Shown: one piece after another, positions 12,220 to 22,643 of the stretch | Numbering within the stretch: position 1 is the stretch's first letter | How the letters are laid out: each line of letters starts with the position of its first letter | Assembly: GCA_002803225.1 (NCBI GenBank) | Contig: NXFV01001552.1 | Coordinates: 1 to 64,000 of the forward strand | Direction of reading: 5' to 3' | DNA: 64,000 nt | Source: Gamarada debralockiae | Lineage: Eukaryota; Ascomycota; Leotiomycetes; Helotiales; Hyphodiscaceae | Notes under the pieces: generated by a model | The model's database searches: none | Seen by the model: the letters and a program-made list of their open reading frames with translations, nothing else | What the model was told of the DNA's origin: nothing | Position numbers and translations under genes: made by a program

Positions 12220-13858
12220 GTTCTGTGATAATATCCGTTAGATCGGACCTAGTGGACGAAGAATTCCGCTTTATACTCTATCGTGATATTTATTTAGCAA
12301 ATGGTGAAACGTTTATTGAGAGTCTCGACTATTGGGGAAGTTTGCGATAAAGGGAACTTGAATTGAGGTTGACAAAATTTATATGATAGGCACTATCTCG
12401 TTCGTGGTGTCGCCTGAAAAGATCACCCTTCTGACGTAGCTTGTGTAAGCATCTCTTGCTGAAAACATCTATGATCAGCTTGTCTGTCGTATCAGCCGCC
12501 ATTTGCGCCAGAGCAATGCACCTGAGTCACGGAGATAACCGAGTGGTTATTATTCCACTTTGACCGCTGCAGATCTGAAAGAGCAACCTATTGGGTAATC
12601 GAAAATCCTTAAAAACCGACGAGGATGGCGCCTGGATGTCTTGCTGCGGCGTCGAAGGAGCACTCCCTGTAGTCCACACAAATCAGCTGGCTGGCAGCCA
12701 GGCTTGCGTAATATATAAAGTAGGCACATCGTCGGGGACTAAGCAGTAGCTGAAGAGGATGACTTACACAGTCTTGGAACAATTTACACATGTAGGCAGG
12801 CTCTGAGCTGTTTTGAAGCCAATTTATCTTGTATTCATCCCAGCATGTGTTCCATCACGCAGGTGGGGAGGACAGAATTATTGGAGGGTTTTCTCTCTTG
12901 TGGTGACAGCGCATATTATTATGTGAGCAGAAATCCCACTTATTAGAAAACCCTAAAGTTACTCAACAGGCACTAGTCACAAGCGACGTGGAATATTAAT
13001 GACTTCTTAGTATTTGCTATAGTTCTAAGGCTCGGACAAGGGTCATTTATAAGTTTTGACGATAGTATAAGCTTGATAGTAACGCTGTGGTAGAGGAATC
13101 CTATTATACTATAAAAGTAAGCTCTTCGCAAATCAAGCGCGAAGGTGACGATATAATTGTAATTTTCAAGGTAGCGGGGGTTAGGAGTATTAGGAGTGGC
13201 TATAGTATATAACTTATTCAATATGGTAGGAAATATTAATATTCTCACAGAGTCCAAGTTGCTTGAAGTCAAAGTACCCATAGTATTTCTCGTCACGGCA
13301 GGATTCTCGTCACCTAGGGACGGACGTTATATCGGAAACCTAGTTATATCGGAATAAAAGCCCTGGTTTTTTGATCCGATTGAATCTGCAGATAACCGCG
13401 ACAATCCAGTACTGCGGAAGACAAAAGCTTAACAGGTGATACTGAAGCCTGGCCATAAACGGCCGTATCCAAGCTGACCAGAGCGCCGCTTAGGACAATC
13501 ATGGGACCGGCAAGCTGGGTGCGCAAAGCAGAGAGCTAAGAAGCATTATTTTTAAGGACGCACTTTTGTTCTGTAAGTTAGGAGCACCACGGTCGCACTC
13601 AACCAGCAAGGAAGTCTGAAATGCAAAGCTAACATTCTGCGAGTATTTCCAAATTAGGTGAGAGTTATACGTCTACTGCTCCTCGAACACACGAAGATTA
13701 CCAAATCGGAGTCATATGTACCTTAGCAACTGAGAAGGCCGCCATGGTAGCGATGCTACAGTAGATAAAACTCATCCTAAATTGAAGAGGGAAGATGGCG
13801 ACGAGAACCATTACACACTAGGCAGAATTGGGGTTCATAATGTCGCACCCGCAAGTCC
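12220..13858. other. Gene-free stretch left of the hAT-like element
   Basis: No convincing gene. A segment at about 12960-13330 is AT-rich with many TA steps and a minus-strand open frame (12973-13296) that looks like mutated repeat DNA. The right end, read on the minus strand, continues the small gene interrupted at 14488: in the pre-insertion arrangement the reading would have stopped a few codons after the duplicated target. Confidence 0.35.
13851..13858. repeat. Target-site duplication, left copy (GCAAGTCC)
   Basis: The 8 bases GCAAGTCC directly abut the left terminal repeat of the element at 13859 and recur exactly at 14489-14496. Eight-base duplications are the hallmark of hAT-superfamily insertion. 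Confidence 0.8.
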
Positions 13859-14488
13859 CGGTGTGGCACAAAAAAATCAATATAATCAATTATATAATCA
13901 ATTATAATTGATTTGATTTGATTTGATTTGTTAGATTTATAATCAGAAATATACATATATAAATCTTTTTTTGATATTTCCTTTATTTTTTAAGAAATAT
14001 TGATAAATGTCACGAACGCAGGAAAATCCTAGGCAGAATAGCTTCAATTCTCTACTATTGCATTGTATAGACAAAGATTCTAAACTAAAGAAGAGAAGGT
14101 AGAAGGTTAGAGAAAGAGAAGATATAGCCAGCCTATAGTGCCACACGTGATATGGAATACACGTGATCTAAGCGAGGTTCTTACAATTGTAAAGACTATA
14201 TCACAAAATTTTCGAAGTATCGAGAATATTCTGATTTCCAAGCTTATTTATTGGCCTATTAAGCAGGATTATCTAGCTTAGTCTCTAAGCTATATTAAGC
14301 CTAGCTCCCAGCGCACGTGACCAACCCCTTTCCCAAAATAGCTCAGATATTACCTTACGTGAAAAAATCAATTATATAATCAATTACAATCAATTATATT
14401 TGATTTGATTTTGATTATTGATTCTGATTGGTTGATTTGATTTGATAATATAGTCATAATCTAATCAATCAAATCAGATGCCACACTG
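13859..14488. mobile_element. Non-autonomous hAT-like element (MITE), 630 bp
   Basis: Bounded by 10-bp terminal inverted repeats, CGGTGTGGCA at 13859-13868 and TGCCACACTG at 14479-14488 (one mismatch), and by exact 8-bp direct repeats outside. The CAGTG-type terminus plus the 8-bp duplication fits the hAT superfamily. Both ends carry dense subterminal TTGATT/AATCAA motifs (about 13875-13935 and 14365-14478), in the position where hAT transposases usually bind. The interior is AT-rich, has CACGTGA sites, and encodes nothing transposase-like. It must have been mobilised by a transposase encoded elsewhere. The intact duplication suggests a fairly recent insertion, although the inner sequence is diverged. 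Confidence 0.82.
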
Positions 14489-14933
14489 GCAAGTCCATTT
14501 TTCTCCTTCGCACCCTTAGTCGCTCCACTACCATGCAGTTGCCGACTACTCTGTCCCTGAACCGGCATGCCGAGTCCTTGGTGCACGTCCGACGAGCTGG
14601 CGCCGTTGATGGTGTCGGATGCGAAGGTGCGGGATTCGGTCGAGATGTTAGAGTCAATGGATTGGCCTGGTATCTCGGAGACTGGGTTGGGTTTGAAAGT
14701 GCGATCTGAAGGCGCGGTGCCGGCGGGGAGGGTTTTCGCGGTGAATTCGGGGGCGGCATCGTTGCCTACTTTTACGCCAGGGGCATGCTTGATGGTTTCA
14801 GCTTCAAGTTCAACCCTACTGGTTTCTGGAGGAAAGAGCTTACGCCTTTGGTAGTCAATGGTTCAGAAGGAGGGACTTTGTTCTTGAACTCGCCTTGGTT
14901 GGCTACGGCTTCGAAGTTGTTGCTTGCTGACAT
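14461..14933 (-). CDS. Small conserved ascomycete protein whose 3' end is supplied by the hAT-like element
   Basis: Two exons on the minus strand: 14933-14844 and 14787-14461, intron 14788-14843 (56 nt, GTAAGC...AG, phase 0). Product 138 aa. The N-terminus (NFEAVANQGEF, VPPSEPLTTKGHAPGVKVGN, APEFTAKTLPAGTAPS) matches, from memory, a common small hydrophilic protein of filamentous ascomycetes with no known function. The reading passes the duplicated target (…NGLA) and then continues into the element as SVASDLID before a TAG at 14463-14461. Without the element the frame would have read NGLAGATL and stopped. Only the extreme C-terminus changes, so the gene may still work. Its 3' untranslated region and polyadenylation must now come from the element. 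Confidence 0.72.
14489..14496. repeat. Target-site duplication, right copy (GCAAGTCC)
   Basis: Exact copy of 13851-13858 on the other side of the element. It also encodes the residues Gly-Leu-Ala near the C-terminus of the minus-strand gene. Confidence 0.8.
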
Positions 14934-15875
14934 CTTGGCAGTACTTGATATTGAGAAGAATTTAGAATTGGGGAGAGACAGAAGAGCTTTGCAGAGAGGT
15001 TCTGAAATAGATGAGACGAATGGCATATAATAAACAGTCTTTATACGTATCGTTTGCGAGCTTCTTGACTGACGTCAATTAGTCGTTACATCATAAGAAT
15101 TGGACCCTGGAGAACTGTGGCCAACCTCATCACTCGATCTCTCAATTAATTGGAGGAAAAGAATAAATGGCCCGCAAATAAAATTAGAGTTGCGGAATGA
15201 TTGGAACGTAGAAGAAATGTTGTGATTTTGTGACGAGGTGCGATGAAAGCTCTTGAAGGTGGTAGGTGCTCGATGGCGAGGCTCTGACGGCGAATATCGC
15301 AAGGCTGAGAAAACCTCACAACATAAATTTCATATGCAATTGCGCCATCTCGGCACTAGCGATATTGTTGAAGACCTTTCACCTGGGAGAATAAATAGCT
15401 GGAGATATCCTTCTAGCTTCAATGTGGCTCCGCATCTTGTGAACGCTCGGGATTTCACTCGTCGCTGTGATTTTGGACAAGGCTGTGAAAGAAAGGGAAT
15501 TTACCTAAGTCAGGAATTATATCAATACAAACATACTGCAACTTACAGCCAATACATTATGTAATGGTCATATAATAACTAACTCGTATTCATATTTATA
15601 TATGAGAATGTTCGTCTTCTGCAATCCTTTCTGCTTGCAAGAGGGTTGAGCGGTGAAAGGGTTGGACACAGACCCCAATGGGCCGAGCTGATGAGGCTGG
15701 ATCCTGCAAGCCAGGTTTCTGGCCGCCAGTCGCACTGCGAGTCGTCTTGGTGTTATTGTTGCCTGAAAAGAAACAGATTCTAATATTCTCGATTGATGTA
15801 GGCTGTTCTTGTGATGCTAATCGCTACATCAACTACAGCAATGCTGCTGCGAGCTGCACAGTCGTCGTTGCGGCC
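14934..15875. other. Intergenic, probable divergent promoter
   Basis: No supported gene. It separates the small minus-strand gene from the plus-strand ULD gene and likely holds both promoters. The open frame at 15253-15564 has no family resemblance. Confidence 0.4.
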
Positions 15876-17194
15876 ATGGCTGCGCCCGGCTTCAGATTTT
15901 CGTTTGGCGACTTCGTCCAGGCAATCAGCTTGCTCAATGACGTCCGCAAACCCCTCAAAGACTCGGGTGGTGCAGTAGATGAGTACCAACAGGTGCTCAC
16001 AGATTTGCAGCAGCTGGAGATTGTTCTGCGACAGCTAGAACGAGGCGGATGGGATAGAAACTCTGATGCGGCCACACGAATGCCGTCAAGGGCATGGCAC
16101 TCACCTGCCAGATTCCATTGAGGGTGTTTTTGGAGAAAATACAAAAGTACAACATAATGAAGGGTCAGGAGAAGAAGGGTATCAAGTTGCATCTCAAGAG
16201 CGGGGCGCGTAAGGTGGAATGGGCTGTCAAGATGCAAGAGGAAGTTGCGCGATTCAGAGCTGTTATACTCTCGAAAATCGTCACTCTAAGCTTGCTTGTT
16301 GCACTCCCCATGTTGTAAGTCACACAATATTGTACGCTTCGACCGACACTACTAACCTATTACTCTATTAATAGTTCTACTGTGACCAAAATTGACGATA
16401 GGACCAAATCCATCGAAGAGAGCGTCGACGAGACGAAAGAGCAACTCACCGCAAAGATCGATGAGCATCGAAAAGCTACGACTCAACTGGCAGACAATGT
16501 GAAGGACCTACACAACGTACAAGTGGCAGTTTCTTTCAATAGTCGATGCCTCGTGAGAATATGTGCCGGCATCCAAGTTGGATTTGAGGGGTTTCGTCAA
16601 TTCTCGATTGCACAACAAAAAAAGATGGAATTGCGGCTCAACCGGGTCGAGCAGACGCAGCGGAACTGTATGGGTATGGTTCCAACCGCATCCCTAAGTG
16701 TTGGCAGGTATATCGGAGGCCTTGGTACAAAACTGGAGAAACTCATCGAATATTTCGGGGCCTATACCGTTGAAATCTTGCAAATCCTCCGGAGAATGAT
16801 GAGGACTGATCTCGAAATGTACACTCTTCTTCGACAAATTATAGATGATCTTCCTCGTGCACCAAGGTTTCCAACGCAGAATTGCATCGACTTTACTGAC
16901 GTACTCGGCAGGAACGAGCTACTGCCATATCAATGGTTCCAGGACTGGGAAGTATTCGAATCTATGTTAAGGGTAAATTTCAAAGATTTGCCAGGAGAGC
17001 GCTCAGTCAACAGCGGACAGTATGTAATGATGGACACAACACGAAGAGATCACGTCATCGATGTTCACTTCTGGAAGGAGTCGATCTTCCCTGGGGCCTG
17101 CATCAGTATATCGGTTGTAGTCACAGGACGGCATTTCATTCGAGGGGTTTGTCCCCTACCAGATTGCGACTCCAAGAATGATGCTGATCGCTAA
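15876..17194 (+). pseudogene. Fungal N-domain plus ubiquitin-like-domain (ULD) protein, frameshifted
   Basis: Starts at ATG 15876 (MAAPGFRFSFGDFVQAISLL). This is the N-terminal helical domain found on fungal NLR-associated and ubiquitin-like-domain proteins (GFSFGDFI.A..L type). An intron at 16315-16374 (GTAAGT...CTAAC...ATAG) is intact. The C-terminal part, from about 16870, carries the ULD signature: IDFTDVLGRNELLPYQWFQD, FKDLPGERSVNSGQYVM and a final CPLPDC. Between 16075 and 16085 the frame must slip by one base (…SDAATR in one frame, NAVKGMALTCQIPLRVFLEK in another), with no room for an intron. One deleted base explains it, so it is a pseudogene unless this is a sequencing error. A coiled region lies after the intron. 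Confidence 0.72.
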
Positions 17195-17543
17195 CTGCTT
17201 TTCAACTGAGCTCACAGTCTGGTAAGCTCTATCAAATTTGCGACTTTCATAGAGTGGCAGCTGATATAAAGTACAAGCCCAGCGTGCAATTCGGAATACC
17301 GCTATTCCGAACCAATCTCTAATGGTAGTGCGACAACTGTGCCGACTGCCAACACTGACGGCAGGGCGGATCAAGCCTACGAACATCGGCAGCTGGAGGA
17401 ACGTTCCAATCCCTCATATTTCCCAGGAATCCTCAAGGCACGTGAATCTCGTCGATGGAATCTCAGATAAAACAGTTGGAGAGGCGAACATCAAAAGAGT
17501 CACTTGGGCGAAAGAGCTTTGGGCATTCAAAAAGGTGCAATAA

Positions 17544-19491
17544 GTGCTACTGGTAAGGCCCGCTTCGGATCTTGTGGACTTTCATAGACTGATTCCGCAA
17601 AAAGACGCAATTCAGGTTATTGGCCTCGCATCATGCCTCTCACCATTGGATTATCGCGAACAACAAGAGCTGTATCTGAGCGTGGTAGTAACTCGTTTCT
17701 GCCGGTGTTTGTTTGCAGCAGAAGAGTACGTCATGTGTATTGAAAAGTCACGGAAGTCTTTGCTGTGTTATGGCTCAGGTAAGCGTTTCTTGATCTGTCT
17801 GACGGCGACTATTCAAATGAAAGTTCTGATTATGATACAGCTGGTAGTGGTAAGACGTCGGTAATGTCAGTATTCGTCTATGAAATTCTATTTGGATCTC
17901 TTGATTTGTACAAGGCTGCACTTGTGGATCATTTGCAACAACGATTCTCAAACAATAAGTCAGTCGAAATAGCGTATCTTTACATCAAAGACGGCTATCC
18001 CAGTGCGTCTATTTCGAACTTTTTAGGAAGTATTTGTCGACAGATACTGCGATTTCCTTTGGACGATGATCTGGTCAAGAGCTACAACCGGCATCAGACC
18101 CAGGGTGTTCAAGATCAAGCCTCTAAATCACAGACTCTATACGCTCTTCAGCAAACCGTTGCAAATTACTCCCGTGTCATGGTTGTTATAGATGGAATTG
18201 ATACGTTGCCAGTGGACTTCCCTCTGGATGAATTTTTCTCTGAGCTCTCAAGACTCTCAGTACAGACCTTTACGACTTCCCGTCCAAAGCGAAACATTAT
18301 GGACTACTTTAAAGCACGTAACGACGTACTGTTGAAAATGGGCGGTAACGATCTTGACTTCTACGCGTTTATCAAGAAGAAAGCTCTGAACTCGCCGGTC
18401 CTGGCACGACTCATACGCGTAGACGACACCGCTCTCAATCGAATATCTACTGCTGTTTTTGAGCGGTGCGACGAAACGTATGTTTTCAACCCCGCCCCTA
18501 AAAGTCACTCACAACCGTGATGCTCACACTACATGAAGGTTTCTGCTTGCCCATTTACTTGTCGAGGTCGTCGCGCAATCACGCCCCGAGTCTCGAGAGA
18601 GTTTGGACCGGGCCCTTCGCCTCCTCCCACAAGACCTCGAGCCAACATTCGCGTGTCTCTTCAGTTTCTTGGTTGAGCAGATTCGTTCGTACATGTGAAT
18701 CACCTCTTCGTATTCTTGCGTGGCTCTCCTACCTCGAAAGACCAGTCACGTTGACTGATCTTCGAGAGGCGCTTGCATTATATCCTGCAGCAGCATATGA
18801 CAAAAACGACATGATTACAGAAGAATTCTTCACTGAGTGTTGTGCAGGTATCCTGACATACGATGACAAAAGCGGCGTGATCCGCTGGGTTCATCGATCG
18901 GCAAAAGAGTATTTCCAAAGACGCCGAGAAGCCCTTTCCCCGGAGGCGTGGAAAGAGATCATGGAGATTCGACCTGAATGGCTGGGTGCTGAGGGAGTGC
19001 CCAAGCAGAGCAAGAGAAAGGTCGGCCAGACGAATCGATCCTCCTTCAATGGTTCTAAGTCTGCAAAGCGGAACACAAACTTGGTTTCTCTGCCATCAAC
19101 TAGTGCGCCTCCTTGACGCTCCACCAAGTCCAGGGTTATTTTCACACCTGGCGAGGAAGAGCTGAAAAGGACTCAAGAAGGACTGACTAATCTCTGGGCG
19201 GGGTATGAATCTGAGCGCATCATTGTGGAGAACCCAGTGCACCCGGAGCCTTCATATAGGATACCTCACAAGGCTCAAAGTGATGACCTGCGGGTGAGGG
19301 ATGTATCTGAGCGCATCGTTCAGGATGGCTTAGTGTACCAGGAGCCTTTCAAGACGACTCCTCTCTTCAAGCCTCTAAGTAATCAGCGGGCAGCGTACGA
19401 ATCTCAGCACATCGTTCAGGACGACCCAGTGCAGCAGGAGGCTTCCAAGACGACACCTTTCTGGAAGACATTGAATGACATGATTCTGTAG
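17544..19491 (+). pseudogene. NACHT-type NLR protein, interrupted
   Basis: Segments of an NLR-like ATPase with two clean introns: 17779-17841 (GTAAGC...ACAG) splits the P-loop, giving GSAGSGKTSV when joined, and 18478-18538 (GTATGT...AAG). The NACHT core includes VMVVIDGIDTLP (Walker B) and TFTTSRP (sensor-like). A helical region follows: FLLAHLLVEVVAQS, LRLLPQDLEPTF, LRILAWLSYLERPVTLTDLR and WVHRSAKEYF. Lesions: the frame slips by one base at about 18680-18700 (…EQIRSYM to CESPLRIL), and an in-frame TGA at 19114-19116 falls where CGA (Arg) would continue the frame to 19491. No ankyrin or WD repeats are seen; instead the tail holds short repeats. The start and first exon are uncertain. Together with the ULD gene it looks like a decayed allorecognition or immunity locus. 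Confidence 0.7.
19202..19485 (+). repeat. Degenerate short repeats in the NLR C-terminal tail
   Basis: Three imperfect units encode a similar peptide: YESERIIVENPVHPEPS, VSERIVQDGLVYQEPFKTTP and YESQHIVQDDPVQQEASKTTP. The consensus is (Y)ES.RIVQD..V.QE..KTTP. Spacing is about 75-110 bases. At DNA level the cores (GAGCGCATC, GTTCAGGA, CAAGACGAC) are recognisable. They fall after the premature TGA, in the same frame. Confidence 0.6.
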
Positions 19492-20735
19492 AGGACCGAA
19501 AGCAGAGACGCTACTGCATACTGGCGGGCGGGTTGTAGCTCCGGGTGCCACTTGATTACATCGCTAAGAAATGATCTCGACTGACGATTCAGCTGTTGTG
19601 ATGTTCTCATCGTTATGAAGAGTGTACTTATACCCAATAGAGTAAGAATCTAAGGTACGAAAAACGCACTTCCATCTACAACTCGAATATTGAAAGCCGC
19701 AGTCACCGGATTTCTGGCGGATTAGCTTCGTTGAACCTGGATGATCCTCGAAGAGAAGAGAATGCATAGGGGGTACTACCAGTGAATAACTCAGCCAATC
19801 CGTGTCCGGCAACGTCATTAACATAGTCAAACTCGACCAGGACAGAGGGGTGATTACGGTTGTGCAATAGGCCTTGATCTACTACTGCAAAGCTTCCCAA
19901 CAGCCATTGCACAATCAAATGATATCGTGTAATCTAAAGCAATTTGAACGAGGTGAAATTAAACATTTTCACATCAGAGTATAGCATTTGTGATCCTTCC
20001 TTCGTGTATGAACTTCCGGCTTCCATAAGCAACATTGTGTCGCGATATCTGGCCAAAGAAACGCCAGGTATTGTGAACTCTGTGTATCCCATTCCCATCC
20101 AGATCCACCACGCACCATGCCATTCCATTTCTCCAAGGTTCCATCACTCCATTTCCCCCATCTATCCCTCCTTCACTGATCATCAACAATCTCCCCTCTG
20201 CCTTCCGCTCCTCCCTCTTCTCGCACATCACTTTCTTCCCATTCGGCAGGCCCCCTCCGCCTTGCTCCTCACATTAATCGGCACAACATTATACACTCGC
20301 CATCACAAAGCTGCGGACTCGGAACTTCTTAAGTAGTATCTGAAGATGGAGGGGTGTTCCTAATCCCCATGGCGATGAATCAGGTAATAAAATAATATCA
20401 TTAAAAAGAGCCGAATTTGATTAATTCTTGAGACTGGACAAATTCCTGACTCAACCGGGGTACCGTAGATTCACGCTCACTAGAAGCCCGAATCCAGCAC
20501 TGGATGAGGAAGCTCAAGCCACGCCTTGGCCAGAACTTGTGGCTGAATGTGACAACACAACACACAGTTAACTTTGTGCGTGGCTGCCTACTTTCGACGT
20601 TGAATTGATTTGCATGTCCGTTGGTTGCGATTCCTGATATACTTTGAGTACCTCGAATCAAACTCGAATGCTTATTCCGGCCATCTACGTTCAACTTACG
20701 GAGTAGAAGTCTAGTCTACGTATATAAAATTCTCG
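19492..20735. other. Intergenic region before the HET gene
   Basis: No supported gene; open frames on the minus strand (19564-19918) are short and unrecognisable. TATATAAA at 20721-20728 lies just 8 bases before the HET start codon, too close to be an ordinary TATA box for it. Either the leader is very short or the motif is incidental. Confidence 0.35.
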
Positions 20736-22643
20736 ATGTTGCTTATCAATAGTTGCAATATCTGTGGCACCAACAACAAGACTGTTATTCAACCAGTCAC
20801 CGATAGATATGGAAAAACTTGGCTCATCCAGACGACCTTTACCGCACTAGCTCAAGCTGCCAAAGACGGATGTGAGCCTTGTGGCATAGTTGCCGACGGA
20901 CTTTCGCAACTAGTTGAACGGAAGATGGGCTTGAGGGAATGCCTTGTCGAACTCAGTCGACTTTCTGTGGATTCTGCTTGGCGAATTCAGTTGGACCGAC
21001 GTAGAGTTGAACTTTTGGTCGAGTCATCTAGTACCCGCGATTCTTTTCTCAAGCTCTACGCAGGAAGTGTCTGGTGCGGCGCAATTATTATCGGCCACCC
21101 AGTTGCAGAAGGTCGAACCTCTGTCCAGTGCTACGATAAGATATTTAATTGGCTTTCAGAGTGCAGGCAAGATCATCCGCTATGCTCACAGGACATATCT
21201 GCACTACCAACTAGAGTTGTTGATATCGGGCATTCCGGTGGATCTGAGCAGTGTCGATTAGTGGAGACGCATGGCCGACGAGGTCATTATGTTACGCTTT
21301 CACATTGCTGGGGTCAGAAGACGCTGATTACCACAACGAAAGCGAACAAAGACGATCACGCGCAGCGCATCGACTTCGACCTTCTCCCCAAGACGTTCAG
21401 AGATGCAATCTCAATGGCTCGGAAGTTGGGTATTCAGTACATGTGGATCGACTCGTTGTGCATAGTTCAGGATGATAGGTTAGACTGGGAGAAAGAGTCT
21501 GCCAGCATGGCGCAAGTGTATGGCAATTCTTGTCTTACTATTGCCGCCACTGCTGCTTCAGATGGGTCGCGTGGGCTCATACCAACTAGAGACAAAAATT
21601 TACCCAGTCGGTGTCCGGTATCTAGAACAGCAAATGCTGCAGATGAATTGAGGCCATTTTTTCGATATCCGCCAAAACACTATTCCCTGGGCGATAAAAC
21701 CAGTATATGGGAGCATATGGACCCTCTTTCTCAACGAGCCTGGGCATATCAGGAGCGTCTACTTTCTCGCCGTATTGTTCATTTCACATCAGAGGAGCTT
21801 ATGTGGGAATGTCGCTCCCATCAACGATGCGAATGTTCCAGATGGGATGCTAGAGTAGAGGACAATGAAAGTGCTGCGGAGACGAAGATGGCATTTGAGA
21901 AGGCACTTTCAATCAAAGACTCATCGCTGTCGTCTCTTGGCTCGTTGTGGAGTAACATGGTGGAAAATTACGCCCATCGACGACTCAAAGTTCACAGTGA
22001 TATATTGCCCGCATTTTCAGGGGTTGCTAGTGCACTCGTGGCCCCGTACAATTATCTTGCAGGAATACGGAGAGATAATCTGGTGAAGGATTTGAGCTGG
22101 CATGCGACAACCCCGCTGAAGAAGCCCACTGAGTATCTAGCTCCGACTTGGTCTTGGGCATCACTCCCGGAAGGTGGACAAGTTACATATATCAACCAAA
22201 AGGGACCCTCTGATGATATCCTTCTGGACGCTCAATGCGAGCTCGCTTCTGTGGATCCTTACGGCAAAGTGTCTTCTGCATATATCGTTCTAGAGGTTCC
22301 AAGTGCCGCTGTCATGATTCACGGATTCAAGACCAGTTTTGACTTGTCGGTATCAGTCGAATCTAAAACACCTGGCCTGAAAAAGAGGTTCTCTTGGTAC
22401 CCAGATTCACGTCAAGTTTCTGGAAAGCCGCTTGAATGCTATCTTCTAGCTATTTCCCCCTTCAAACCCCGCGGTGGTGCTCCGCTGGGATTTATGGTTG
22501 TCCGCAAGGTTAATTTGACTGGATATGAGCGGATCGGTTGGGCAGCTCTGGCAGTGGATAGCACTCAGGATCCGAGGCAGCACGTTGAGGAAAACAAGGC
22601 TCTCGAACGCATCTTCCTAAAACGAAGGTATTATATAATTTGA
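20736..22643 (+). CDS. HET-domain (heterokaryon incompatibility) protein
   Basis: Intact single exon, 635 aa. The N-terminus has a CNICG…CEPCG cysteine pair typical of HET proteins. The HET domain spans roughly residues 184-335 with all its hallmarks: YVTLSHCWG, FRDAISMARKLGIQYMWIDS, LCIVQDD, and AQVYGNSCLTIAAT. These proteins trigger death of fused cells of unlike genotype; the HET domain is the death effector (related to TIR). The C-terminal two thirds include RAWAYQERLLSRRIVHF and YLAPTWSWASL, both normal in the family. There is no NACHT or WD region, so it is a stand-alone HET protein that may act with an NLR partner. It sits directly after two broken NLR-class genes. I keep the first ATG because the Cys pair needs it. 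Confidence 0.9.
   Translation: MLLINSCNICGTNNKTVIQPVTDRYGKTWLIQTTFTALAQAAKDGCEPCGIVADGLSQLVERKMGLRECLVELSRLSVDSAWRIQLDRRRVELLVESSSTRDSFLKLYAGSVWCGAIIIGHPVAEGRTSVQCYDKIFNWLSECRQDHPLCSQDISALPTRVVDIGHSGGSEQCRLVETHGRRGHYVTLSHCWGQKTLITTTKANKDDHAQRIDFDLLPKTFRDAISMARKLGIQYMWIDSLCIVQDDRLDWEKESASMAQVYGNSCLTIAATAASDGSRGLIPTRDKNLPSRCPVSRTANAADELRPFFRYPPKHYSLGDKTSIWEHMDPLSQRAWAYQERLLSRRIVHFTSEELMWECRSHQRCECSRWDARVEDNESAAETKMAFEKALSIKDSSLSSLGSLWSNMVENYAHRRLKVHSDILPAFSGVASALVAPYNYLAGIRRDNLVKDLSWHATTPLKKPTEYLAPTWSWASLPEGGQVTYINQKGPSDDILLDAQCELASVDPYGKVSSAYIVLEVPSAAVMIHGFKTSFDLSVSVESKTPGLKKRFSWYPDSRQVSGKPLECYLLAISPFKPRGGAPLGFMVVRKVNLTGYERIGWAALAVDSTQDPRQHVEENKALERIFLKRRYYII

Noticed and set aside
18478..18538. 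Apparent frameshift in the NACHT gene after AVFERCDE
   Set aside because: A GTATGT donor and AAG acceptor join the two frames exactly and restore the expected FLLAHL helix, so it is an intron and not a lesion.
20721..20728. TATATAAA as the TATA box of the HET gene
   Set aside because: It is only 8 bases from the start codon whose N-terminal Cys motif is needed, so a normal TATA role is unlikely.
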